This document shows, piece after piece, positions 35,436-43,597 of a DNA stretch of 64,000 nt. The stretch is from the NCBI GenBank assembly GCA_947450475.1, contig CANFVK010000006.1, positions 1 to 64,000 on the forward strand, given 5' to 3'. How positions within the stretch are numbered: the stretch's first letter is position 1; each line of letters begins with the position of its first letter. The DNA comes from Bacteriovoracaceae bacterium. Its GTDB lineage: Bacteria; Bdellovibrionota; Bacteriovoracia; Bacteriovoracales; Bacteriovoracaceae. A program made the position numbers and the translations under genes. The notes beneath the pieces were generated by a model that had not been told where the DNA came from, ran no database searches, and saw only the letters and a program-made list of their open reading frames with translations.

Positions 35436-36998
35436 ATTGTTTAAACGTGACTGCATTTCATTTGCAGGCATCATATCTCCTCGTTTTGAGGCGATTAAAA
35501 TACCAGCATTATAGACCTCCGATGCTTTTATAAAATCGCCTTGAGCCTCAAGCGCCTTTCCCAATAAACTATAGGCTGTTGAATAATTTTTATCTACTAA
35601 GATGACCTTATTTAAATTCTCCACAGCTTTATCGAATTCTTTTCGATGAAAAAAGATATCTGCCATTCCAAACAAGGCAATGGAATCTTGATCATCAATT
35701 TCTAAAACCTGGAGAAACATTTTCTCTCTCCTCAAAATATCTTGGTTTTTCTGAGCCTCGGCTTCCACCATTACTTTTTTAATTCGTGCTTCTTCGCCAA
35801 ACATAGAAAATGACTTTACCGTTGCCAAGCTTTTTTCAGCTTCAGCCTCCTCGATTTTCCCCTGCTTCATCAAATAAAGCGACTTATTGGTATGGGCCAT
35901 AACGGAGTGTGGATTCACGATTAAAAGCTTATTCATTAATTCTATTGCTTCATCGTAGCGCTCCAGTCTTCCGAGCATTACACCAAGCGACTCAAAGGCA
36001 TCACCGTGAAATGGATCGAATTCAATAGATTTTTCCATGGCAGTGATGGCTTCCAATATTTCGTTATCCTGAAAGAGATTAATTCCAAGATGAAAAAGTT
36101 CTAAAGAGAGATCTTTGCGATTAATATTGGCATGAAGAGGTAATCTTTTTACTAAGACGATTAACTTTTGTTCGTTAACAATTATCTGCAATTGGCGACC
36201 TTCTATTCTAAAATCACGATAGAGTCGAGCCTGAATAAGTTGGCCGATTTGGTAATCAAGAGTTCCACCTTTTCGCTTTTCATTATTTTCTTCAATTAAA
36301 AAATCCATTCCTATTGAACTTGTAAAATCTTGCTTATTTTTGAATTCTAACATAACGGGATAATAGGCGGCACCTCTGTTGTTTTCGATTTTAGCCACGG
36401 TCTCTTGACCCAAAAAGCATCCTTTATTATATGAGATGGCAATTTCATTGAGCGTGGAATCATTAATAAAGCTTTGATTGGATACATCGACATTCCACTT
36501 CGGCCAGCCGTTTTGAATTCTTGTAGACTCCAACTCTAACGGGTTGGTTAGCGGTAAACTTAAATTGGGCCGATAGATCAAGCGGGCCATTAGTCCGTAA
36601 AAAATCAAATCGAATGAATCTGTTAATTGATGTCTTTGATCATCTGATAAAAAGTAATTAAAGTGCAAAAAGAGTTGCTGCTCCATAGATTCAATTTGTA
36701 CATCTTCCATGATTATGAATTTTTCAAAATCTTCTTTAATAAAAGCGGCTAATTCTTGCGGGCAAAGCAAGAGAAGATGGTCATTCATTTTAGCTATATA
36801 AAAAAATGACTGTAGCTTACCTTGCCGATTCAAGCGAGCTGTTAGTTGGCCTTGGTGATTTTGGATGGCAGTTAGGTCGTTAGTAACCTGCCCTTGAAAA
36901 AAGCTTTCTCTATCGGCACCCGTCACTCTTAGAAGTGACCATTGTTTAAGTGTATGGATTGACTGATTATAGCGAATTGAATCTAGCGTCTTTTGCAT
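35409..36998 (-). CDS. ygfZ: YgfZ/GcvT-like folate-binding protein fused to TPR repeats
   Basis: The N-terminal 300 residues are a YgfZ-type protein: LLRVTGADRESFFQGQVTNDL and the signature KGCFLGQETVAKIENNRGA with the conserved Cys at about 194. YgfZ uses folate to help build or repair Fe-S enzymes such as MiaB. Residues about 300-529 are several TPR units (LGINLFQDNEILEAITAMEKSIEFDP, LNKVILVDKNYSTAYSLLGKALEAQG), an addition not found in E. coli YgfZ (326 aa). It follows the A-type carrier gene without any gap, which supports a joint Fe-S role. Confidence 0.85.
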   Translation of the reverse strand: MQKTLDSIRYNQSIHTLKQWSLLRVTGADRESFFQGQVTNDLTAIQNHQGQLTARLNRQGKLQSFFYIAKMNDHLLLLCPQELAAFIKEDFEKFIIMEDVQIESMEQQLFLHFNYFLSDDQRHQLTDSFDLIFYGLMARLIYRPNLSLPLTNPLELESTRIQNGWPKWNVDVSNQSFINDSTLNEIAISYNKGCFLGQETVAKIENNRGAAYYPVMLEFKNKQDFTSSIGMDFLIEENNEKRKGGTLDYQIGQLIQARLYRDFRIEGRQLQIIVNEQKLIVLVKRLPLHANINRKDLSLELFHLGINLFQDNEILEAITAMEKSIEFDPFHGDAFESLGVMLGRLERYDEAIELMNKLLIVNPHSVMAHTNKSLYLMKQGKIEEAEAEKSLATVKSFSMFGEEARIKKVMVEAEAQKNQDILRREKMFLQVLEIDDQDSIALFGMADIFFHRKEFDKAVENLNKVILVDKNYSTAYSLLGKALEAQGDFIKASEVYNAGILIASKRGDMMPANEMQSRLNNLVMRVTSR

Positions 36999-37340
36999 TT
37001 ATACAGAAAAAGATTCGCCACAACCACAGGTATTGTTGGCGTTAGGATTATTAAAAACAAATCCCTTTCCATTGAGGCCATCTCTAAAATCTAGTTCTAC
37101 CCCCTTGAGGTAAATGGTAGATTTCGGATCAATAAAAATTTTGATTCCATCTTTTTCGATTATATTGTCTTTTTCTTTTCTTTCAGAAAATTCAATTTTA
37201 TATGAGAGTCCTGAACAACCCCCGCCAACGACTCCTAGGCGTAGACCAGTCTCTAATCCTTTTTGCTCTTTAGAGTAGATAACCTTTATGTGTTCCAAGG
37301 CTTTATCTGTGATGCTTACTATTTCTTCCATCGAGGACAT
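36999..37340 (-). CDS. erpA: A-type iron-sulfur carrier (ErpA/IscA family)
   Basis: Delivers Fe-S clusters to apo-proteins. The 113-residue protein has the three invariant cysteines, Cys42 in VGGGCSGLSY and Cys105/Cys107 in NTCGCGESF, and the segment LKGVELDFRDGLNGKGFVFNNPNA typical of the family. The SDxxxx segments do not clearly tell ErpA from IscA, SufA or HesB. No iscSU or suf genes are near; it heads an operon with the YgfZ-TPR fusion, whose start is one base after its stop. Confidence 0.85.
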   Translation of the reverse strand: MSSMEEIVSITDKALEHIKVIYSKEQKGLETGLRLGVVGGGCSGLSYKIEFSERKEKDNIIEKDGIKIFIDPKSTIYLKGVELDFRDGLNGKGFVFNNPNANNTCGCGESFSV

Positions 37341-37480
37341 TCCTGACTTTATAAATTCGTTAATTTAGTTATGATTACCATATTATCACAAAAAGTTAAG
37401 GTTGAATTTTTTTACCCGGCCCTGTCTAATTAAGTCATTTTTGTCTATAATATATTTATACATAAATTACGAGGTCTTAC

Positions 37481-38023
37481 GTGGCAGTTGTGCTTTCCAT
37501 TTTAACCCAAGATGGACAAACCAAAGAATTTGAAGTGATTCATAGTTCTAGCGTCGGTCGCTCAAGTTCCTGTGATATCGCCATTAAAGATACTCAACTG
37601 AGTTCTCTTCACGGACATTTCCAAATCACTGAAATTGGCGAACTCGTTTATGTTGATAAGGGCTCAACCAATGGCTCATATCTCAACAATAGTCAGGTTC
37701 AATCCCAAATAGTTTTTCACATAAACGACGTACTAAGAGTTGGCACATCTTATATTAAAATTGTTGCGAAGCGATTAACCAACAAAGAGCGCCTAGCGAT
37801 CGGACGTCGAGCAATGCAAACCCAGGCTTCTTTCCACCTCCCAGAAATGCCGACAAAAACAAATCACAAAGTGATAAGGATTTCAACTTCAGAAGAGAAT
37901 AAGGGAGAAACGCCATATATGCCTTCGGCTCCAGAGCCAAAAAAATCAAGCATGACCAAGTCTCTAAAACTTGAAGCTCTAAAATTTAAGATTAGACCCC
38001 GAAAAAAAAATATCAAAAAATAA
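37481..38023 (+). CDS. FHA-domain protein with basic tail
   Basis: A 180-residue protein with a forkhead-associated domain (about 1-95), which binds phosphothreonine: SSVGRSSSCDIAIKDTQLSSLHGHFQI (in two parts: VGRSSSCDI and LSSLHGHFQI) and YVDKGSTNGSYLNNSQV. The remaining 85 residues are polar and end very basic (LKFKIRPRKKNIKK), perhaps to bind nucleic acid or membrane. It starts with GTG at 37481. A promoter-like TATAAT (37446-37451) lies 29 bases upstream. No Ser/Thr kinase is in the window. Confidence 0.85.
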   Translation: MAVVLSILTQDGQTKEFEVIHSSSVGRSSSCDIAIKDTQLSSLHGHFQITEIGELVYVDKGSTNGSYLNNSQVQSQIVFHINDVLRVGTSYIKIVAKRLTNKERLAIGRRAMQTQASFHLPEMPTKTNHKVIRISTSEENKGETPYMPSAPEPKKSSMTKSLKLEALKFKIRPRKKNIKK

Positions 38024-38024
38024 A

Positions 38025-38594
38025 TTAATTTTTTTTGGGAATCCATTGTAATTCAGAGACATTTTTTAAAAAATTTAAATATCTGGAGAGAATAAAAAAG
38101 TAATCTGACAGTCTATTTATAAAGCGAAGTGCAAGCTCGGGAACCTCTCCGTTATGTTGGTCTTCAAAATCTACCAATTGGCGCTCTACTCTTCTGCAAA
38201 CCGTTCTACAAACATGAAAAGCCGCTGACTCTGGACTTCCACCTGGAAGGATAAATGTTTTCAATACCATTAATTGTTTGTCCATCTGGTCTATTTCGCT
38301 CTCAATTTTTTGAATCATCTCTTCTTTTATTTGTGGAAGCTTAAACTGACCTCTTTTTTCTTTTTCACAAGCCAAGTTGCTTCCTAGATCAAAAAGCAAG
38401 GATTGAACAAGGTGAAGGAATTGAGTGTCTATTTTTTTATCAAGCAAAGATATACCAACTCCGATAAATGAATTAAGTTCATCAACTTCACCATAGAGAT
38501 GAATACGAGGATCGCTTTTTTTAATTCTTGTCCCACCAACTAAACCAGTAGTTCCAAGATCTCCGGTGCGTGTATATACCGATGCTTTTGTCAT
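38025..38594 (-). CDS. Cob(I)alamin adenosyltransferase, PduO type
   Basis: Makes adenosylcobalamin from cob(I)alamin and ATP. The 189-residue helical protein has the ATP-binding N-terminus VYTRTGDLGTTGLVGGTRIKKSD, IHLYGEVDELNSFIG and the active-site segment CRTVCRRVERQLVDF. It is 8 bases downstream of icmF, the only B12-dependent gene here, so it probably supplies and reloads the cofactor of that mutase, as MMAB does for methylmalonyl-CoA mutase. It ends one base from the convergent FHA gene. Confidence 0.93.
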   Translation of the reverse strand: MTKASVYTRTGDLGTTGLVGGTRIKKSDPRIHLYGEVDELNSFIGVGISLLDKKIDTQFLHLVQSLLFDLGSNLACEKEKRGQFKLPQIKEEMIQKIESEIDQMDKQLMVLKTFILPGGSPESAAFHVCRTVCRRVERQLVDFEDQHNGEVPELALRFINRLSDYFFILSRYLNFLKNVSELQWIPKKN

Positions 38595-38602
38595 TTTTAA
38601 TC

Positions 38603-41600
38603 CTACATATTTCTGCGGTATTTTCCACCGACTTCATAAAGCAAATTAGTGATCTGGCCAAGGCTGGCGTAATTAACTGTCGAAAGCAACTCCTCAAAAA
38701 TATTTTTATCATTGAGCGCGGCTTCTTTTAATCGTAACAATGCCTCTGCAGACTTATCTTTATTTTTAGACTTAAACCGATTCAATCTATGGATCTGATC
38801 CATTTTCTCTTCATCGCTACAGCGAGAAATGTCGATTTCTTTTGCCATTTGTTCTTTAATGTTTGGTGCAATATAAGTATTTACTCCAATAATTGGAAAC
38901 TCACCAGAATCTTTCAAGGTTTCATAATAGAGAGACTCTTCTTGAATTTTTGATCTTTGGTACATACTCTCCATGGCCCCGAGAACACCACCTTTATCAG
39001 AGATATTTTCAAACTCTCTAAGTACCTGCTCTTCTACGATCGCCGCGAGTTCTTCAACGATATAGGCTCCTTGAACTGGATTGTCGGTTTTGTTCATACC
39101 AAATTCTCGATTGATAATCATTTGAATTGCCATTGCCCTTCTCACGGACTCTTCTGTCGGCGTAGTAATAGCTTCATCATAAGCATTGGTATGAAGAGAG
39201 TTGCAATTGTCTGAAAGCGCTAAGAATGCCTGTAGGGTTGTTCTAATGTCGTTAAAATCTATCTCTTGGGCATGAAGAGAGCGCCCGGAGGTTTGAACGT
39301 GGTATTTAAATTGCTGAGACTTCTCGTTGGCACCATATTTATCTCTTAGAGTGACGGCCCAAATTTTTCGAGCGACACGACCCATGACGGTGTATTCAGG
39401 ATCGAGACCATTTGAGAAAAAATAGGAAAGGTTTTGCGAAAAATCGTCAATCTTCATTCCTCGACTTAGGTAATACTCAACAAAAGTAAAACCATTTGAA
39501 AGAGTAAATGCCATTTGTGAGATCGGGTTCGCACCTGCTTCAGCTATGTGATAGCCAGATATGGATACTGAGTAATAATTCTTAATTGCTTTTTGGCAAA
39601 AGTATTCTTGAATATCTCCCATCATTTTCAATGCAAATTCTAGCGAGAATATGCAAGTATTTTGGGCCTGGTCCTCTTTTAAAATATCGGCCTGAACTGT
39701 TCCTCGAACTTGTCTCATGACATCAATCCGCTTTTGGGGATTGTAAAAATCCTCCCCTTTGAGCGTTTGCTTCATCGCCGTATTCATAAAAAGCGCCAAA
39801 ATAATTGGAGCTGGCCCATTGATAGTCATTGATACAGAAGTGTATGGGTCGATCAAGTTAAAATCTTTATACAGATCTTCCATATCATCTAAAGTTGCGA
39901 TCGAAACTCCAGCTTCTCCAATTTTTCCAAAAATATCAGGTCGAATATCGGGATCTTCACCATATAACGTTACTGAGTCGAACGCCGTTGAAAGTCTTTT
40001 TGCCTGGTCATCTTTTGAGAGGTAGTGAAATCGTTTGTTGGTTCTGAGAGGTCCCCCTTCGCCAGCAAACATTCTCTTGGGATCCTCATCGGCGCGTTTA
40101 AACGGAAAAATGCCTGCTGCAAATGGAAAGTGTCCTGGAAGGTTCGAGTCTTTGATAAAGCGGTATTTTTCAGCTAGCGACTCAACGCGGGGATAGGCTA
40201 CTTTGGAAATATCATTGCCAGAAAGTGATTTATACTTTGTTTTAACTAATATTTCTTTGCCCCTAACAAAATAAGAAAACGTACCAGACTCATACTTTGC
40301 AACGGTCTCTTCAAAGGTTTTTATTTCGTTTAAAACTTCCGAGGAAAGAGTGGCCTTAACTTCAACTAGCTTTGCCTCTAGATCGCGATTATCCTTCACT
40401 AGGCGTGTCGCTATTAAAAGTGCCTCGTAGTCTTTTAATTTTTCAATATTTTCCTTTGCCTGCTTATTATAACTTCTGACTGATCCAGCAATATCACGCA
40501 AATAAAGCGATCTCTCTGGAGCGATAATACGCTTTTTTATTACCGGTGCTTTGTCTCTCAAAATAGCTTCGATATTTTCGGATTTAATGTTTAGTGCTTT
40601 AACAATATCGTAAAAGAGTGCATTGACACCAACATCGTTAAACTGACTCGCCATGGTTCCGTATATTGGCAGTTGATCATCTTCGGGGGATCCTGGATGT
40701 CCTGCAAATTGATTATGGTTTCTTCGCCACTGTTTTCTAATGTCACGAAGTGCATCTTCCGAGCGTGGCTTTTCAAATTTGTTTAATACAATGAAGTGAG
40801 CAGCCTCAAGCATTTCAATTTTTTCCAACTGAGTTGCTGCTCCATATTCAGGAGTCATCACATAAATGCACTTATCAGCGACTTTTGTGATTTCATCACT
40901 GGCTTGACCTATGCCTGAAGTTTCAACCAAGATCAGATCAAAATCTTGAGATTTTAAAAACGATACAACATCTTTGATGTGTGGTGAAAGTTCAGTGTTT
41001 GAGTCTCTTGTTGCAAGAGATCGTATGTAAAAATTTGAAAAGCTCGCACTACCCAGCCTTATTCGATCTCCCAAAAGTGCACCCGAGGTTTTTTTCTTGG
41101 TCGGATCAACCGAGATCAACGCAATCTTACAATCAGGGGAATGTCGATAAAAACGAAGAAGTAATTCATCTATCAGTGATGATTTTCCCGCTCCACCTGT
41201 TCCGGTAATTCCTAATACTGGAACTTTGCCAGGAGTAAATACTAAAGGAAGTTCTCCATTATCTTCAATCGCAGTTATGACTTTGGAGATCTCTCTTTTA
41301 CTTAACTGTGACAGATTAAATTTATTGAAATGAACATTTTCCAATGTAGATGAGCTCGCTTTTTCGATCATGTCGTCAATGATCCCATTCAAGCCTATTT
41401 CCATTCCATCTTGAGGAGAATAAATTCGATTGATACCACGAGAGTGCAGCGTTTTAATTTCACTTGGAGTAATGACTCCTCCACCTCCGCCAAAAATTTT
41501 TACATTGCTGGCCCCAGCTCCATCGAGCAGCTCACGAATATAAGTAAAATATTCCATGTGGCCTCCCTGATAGGAGCTGAGCGCGATTGCCTGTACATCT

Positions 41601-41758
41601 TCTTGAATAGCGGCATCTACCACCTCTTGGGCAGAACGGTTATGCCCAAGATGAATAACCTCTACTCCTTTGGACTGGAGCATTCTGCGCATGATGTTGA
41701 CTGAAACATCGTGGCCATCAAAAAGGCTAGCGGCAGTGACAAATCTTAGTTTTTTCAT
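38603..41758 (-). CDS. icmF: Fused isobutyryl-CoA mutase (IcmF)
   Basis: Single-chain B12 mutase of 1051 residues that interconverts isobutyryl- and n-butyryl-CoA. Domains: B12-binding (1-130) with DGHDVSVNI (cobalt-ligand His16) and IHLGHNRS; a MeaI-type G-protein chaperone (about 175-420) with P-loop GTGGAGKSSL and SVDPTKKKTSGALLGDRIR; then the substrate TIM barrel (about 530-1051) with GEGGPLRTNKRFHYLSKD, LSTAFDSVTLYGEDPD, SVSMTINGPAP and SISGYHIAEAGANP. This G-protein in the middle order is diagnostic of IcmF. Slightly shorter than usual. It is followed by its likely adenosyltransferase. Related activity on pivalyl-CoA is possible. Confidence 0.94.
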   Translation of the reverse strand: MKKLRFVTAASLFDGHDVSVNIMRRMLQSKGVEVIHLGHNRSAQEVVDAAIQEDVQAIALSSYQGGHMEYFTYIRELLDGAGASNVKIFGGGGGVITPSEIKTLHSRGINRIYSPQDGMEIGLNGIIDDMIEKASSSTLENVHFNKFNLSQLSKREISKVITAIEDNGELPLVFTPGKVPVLGITGTGGAGKSSLIDELLLRFYRHSPDCKIALISVDPTKKKTSGALLGDRIRLGSASFSNFYIRSLATRDSNTELSPHIKDVVSFLKSQDFDLILVETSGIGQASDEITKVADKCIYVMTPEYGAATQLEKIEMLEAAHFIVLNKFEKPRSEDALRDIRKQWRRNHNQFAGHPGSPEDDQLPIYGTMASQFNDVGVNALFYDIVKALNIKSENIEAILRDKAPVIKKRIIAPERSLYLRDIAGSVRSYNKQAKENIEKLKDYEALLIATRLVKDNRDLEAKLVEVKATLSSEVLNEIKTFEETVAKYESGTFSYFVRGKEILVKTKYKSLSGNDISKVAYPRVESLAEKYRFIKDSNLPGHFPFAAGIFPFKRADEDPKRMFAGEGGPLRTNKRFHYLSKDDQAKRLSTAFDSVTLYGEDPDIRPDIFGKIGEAGVSIATLDDMEDLYKDFNLIDPYTSVSMTINGPAPIILALFMNTAMKQTLKGEDFYNPQKRIDVMRQVRGTVQADILKEDQAQNTCIFSLEFALKMMGDIQEYFCQKAIKNYYSVSISGYHIAEAGANPISQMAFTLSNGFTFVEYYLSRGMKIDDFSQNLSYFFSNGLDPEYTVMGRVARKIWAVTLRDKYGANEKSQQFKYHVQTSGRSLHAQEIDFNDIRTTLQAFLALSDNCNSLHTNAYDEAITTPTEESVRRAMAIQMIINREFGMNKTDNPVQGAYIVEELAAIVEEQVLREFENISDKGGVLGAMESMYQRSKIQEESLYYETLKDSGEFPIIGVNTYIAPNIKEQMAKEIDISRCSDEEKMDQIHRLNRFKSKNKDKSAEALLRLKEAALNDKNIFEELLSTVNYASLGQITNLLYEVGGKYRRNM

Positions 41759-41819
41759 AGTGTCCCATAAATAATAAAGAGAATATTTACCCCAATCACT
41801 TTAAATCCTTGTAAATCTA

Positions 41820-41849
41820 TTAGCAAGAAAAGCCGTTCTGGGTTATAAT
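41820..41849 (+). promoter_or_regulatory. Probable promoter of the ferredoxin gene
   Basis: TTAGCA (4/6) and a perfect TATAAT are separated by 18 bases, about 100 bases before the ferredoxin start. The long leader also holds a palindrome at 41875-41887. Confidence 0.4.
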
Positions 41850-41874
41850 TGAGTTTATTTTATTAGCACAATTT

Positions 41875-41887
41875 ACCCAATTTGGGT
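41875..41887. promoter_or_regulatory. Palindrome, possible operator
   Basis: ACCCAA-T-TTGGGT is a perfect 13-base inverted repeat lying about 26 bases after the -10 box of the ferredoxin promoter, in the divergent region shared with icmF. It could be a binding site for a dimeric regulator; no direct evidence. Confidence 0.3.
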
Positions 41888-41950
41888 TTGCCTAAAGCAA
41901 TAGAAAATAACTAGAAAATGAATTCGAATTAGATTGAAAAGAGCAATTGC

Positions 41951-42364
41951 ATGACAACTAAAAAGACAACTAATGAAAATGAGAATCCAGAAGCAATCAT
42001 CGTTGAAAATCCTTTCCACGCTGCCAGGCTAAAGCCTAAGCGAAAAGGTAAAAAACCACCAAAACTACTGGCCGTCGTCCATCAGTCTGGTTGTACAGGC
42101 TGTGAAATCTGCATCCAAGGTTGTCCCGTTGATTCTATCGAGCTGGTACCCGGCCCAAATCCAGAAAATCCTCAATTTCAACAAACTGTAGAAATTGATC
42201 TGGCCCGTTGTATAGGCTGCCAAAACTGCTCTCAAGATTGTCCATGGGAAACGATTATGATGTACGAGCACGATGATGCTTTTACCGCTTGGTCGAGCGA
42301 AACTTTATATTCTGAACTCTATATTGAGGAAGCTGAGCTTGAGGACCTTAAAAAGAACGCTTAG
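41951..42364 (+). CDS. Ferredoxin with two [4Fe-4S] clusters
   Basis: A 137-residue protein with a disordered charged N-terminus (1-45), then two cluster motifs: CTGCEICIQGCPVDSIEL (CxxCxxCxxxCP) and CIGCQNCSQDCPWETIMM. These predict a 2x[4Fe-4S] electron carrier of the NapF/NuoI-like fold. A 20-residue insert and an acidic tail (DDAFTAWSSETLYSELY) separate it from minimal ferredoxins. It overlaps the end of the convergent lgt by 17 bases. The redox partner is not evident; the ETF genes lie far to the right. Confidence 0.88.
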   Translation: MTTKKTTNENENPEAIIVENPFHAARLKPKRKGKKPPKLLAVVHQSGCTGCEICIQGCPVDSIELVPGPNPENPQFQQTVEIDLARCIGCQNCSQDCPWETIMMYEHDDAFTAWSSETLYSELYIEEAELEDLKKNA

Positions 42365-43097
42365 TATTTTTTTTTGTCTTAACTATCAGGAATGTTCCCG
42401 CGGCTAATAATGTTATTGATACTATTTGTGAAGTAGACATTCCCCACCAATAAATTCCCCTAACATCATCACCACGAAAAAATTCTAAGACAAAGCGTAA
42501 CAAAGAGTAGGCAATAAAATATCTAGCAATTATTTTGAGACTTTCAACTTTGGCGTTGATCCATTTCAATATATAAATACCCAAAAGAGCTAATCCGAGT
42601 GCTTCATAAAGCTGAACGGGATGTCGATCTTGCCCTGCTGTGTGAATCGCCCAAGGAATTTGGCTTATGGATCCGTAGCAACAGCCAGTCAAAAAACACC
42701 CGATTCTGCCGATGGCGTGGCCAAATACCAATCCAGGAATAAGCAAGTGCGAGTTACTAAAAGAAAACTTTTTCAGTATTAACGTAAAAAATAAGTAGAA
42801 GCTTAGACCAAAAATCAATCCACCATAAAAAACAAAGCCGCCACCCAACCAAAAATAATTGGCATACATATATTGAGAAATTTTTTCAGGTGCAGAAAAG
42901 ATGAGAAAAAAAGACTTCGCACCAATCCAAGCCATGATAAATATTCCCAGAAATAATAATGGTAAATTTATGGTGTCTACTTTTTCTCGAGTTAAAATTG
43001 CTTTAGATAAATGATAACCTAGTCCCCATGCTAGCCCCATGAAGAGTGGATAGGAATAGAGTGTAAAAAACGATGTACTATAAATAATTGGATACAA
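42348..43097 (-). CDS. lgt: Prolipoprotein diacylglyceryl transferase
   Basis: First enzyme of lipoprotein maturation, adding diacylglycerol to the lipobox Cys in the inner membrane. The 249-residue protein has about seven membrane helices and the Lgt signature HAIGRIGCFLTGCCYG, RHPVQLYEALGL and the C-terminal Arg region LLRFVLEFFRGDD. It lies 2 bases after lspA on the same strand, at the end of an operon with a two-component system. Confidence 0.95.
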   Translation of the reverse strand: MYPIIYSTSFFTLYSYPLFMGLAWGLGYHLSKAILTREKVDTINLPLLFLGIFIMAWIGAKSFFLIFSAPEKISQYMYANYFWLGGGFVFYGGLIFGLSFYLFFTLILKKFSFSNSHLLIPGLVFGHAIGRIGCFLTGCCYGSISQIPWAIHTAGQDRHPVQLYEALGLALLGIYILKWINAKVESLKIIARYFIAYSLLRFVLEFFRGDDVRGIYWWGMSTSQIVSITLLAAGTFLIVKTKKNTKRSF

Positions 43098-43099
43098 TT

Positions 43100-43594
43100 T
43101 TAATTTTCTTCCAATTCTTTTTTGGGGTTCAGAAACAACAGCTCTACTATTAATAAAATTGCCGCAATTGTTATAGCGCTATCGGCAACATTGAAAGCGG
43201 CAAAATGATGGCTGCCATAAAAAAAATCAAAGAAATCTACAACATAATTCATCGAAAATCGGTCAATTAAATTACCAACTGCTCCGGCCAAGATAAGGCT
43301 ATAGGAGAGGCAGTGAATAAAGTTTTTATTGCGATTGCTCCACACTAAGTACATCAGCCAAAAGCAGGCAATGACTGGAAGTCCTAAAAAAAGTGGTATG
43401 CGAATGTATTCAGCTGCATCCCCGAGCATGCCAAAAGCAGCTCCAGGATTTCTCACATAGGTTAAATGAAAGTAATGAGGAATGACTGGAACTGATTCAC
43501 CAAGAAAAAACTTTTGCTGGATAATGCCTTTGCTAAGTTGGTCTGCAATAATTATTGTTGCGATCATTACGCACATTTTAAAAAATCTATTCAT
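43100..43594 (-). CDS. lspA: Lipoprotein signal peptidase II
   Basis: Aspartic protease in the inner membrane that removes lipoprotein signal peptides after Lgt acts. The 164-residue protein has four membrane helices and the motifs VRNPGAAFGML, GAVGNLIDRF (first catalytic Asp) and FAAFNVADSAITIA (second Asp). It begins 3 bases after the stop of an NtrC-type regulator gene and is followed by lgt, so both lipoprotein enzymes are likely read with the regulator. Confidence 0.96.
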   Translation of the reverse strand: MNRFFKMCVMIATIIIADQLSKGIIQQKFFLGESVPVIPHYFHLTYVRNPGAAFGMLGDAAEYIRIPLFLGLPVIACFWLMYLVWSNRNKNFIHCLSYSLILAGAVGNLIDRFSMNYVVDFFDFFYGSHHFAAFNVADSAITIAAILLIVELLFLNPKKELEEN

Positions 43595-43597
43595 AAC

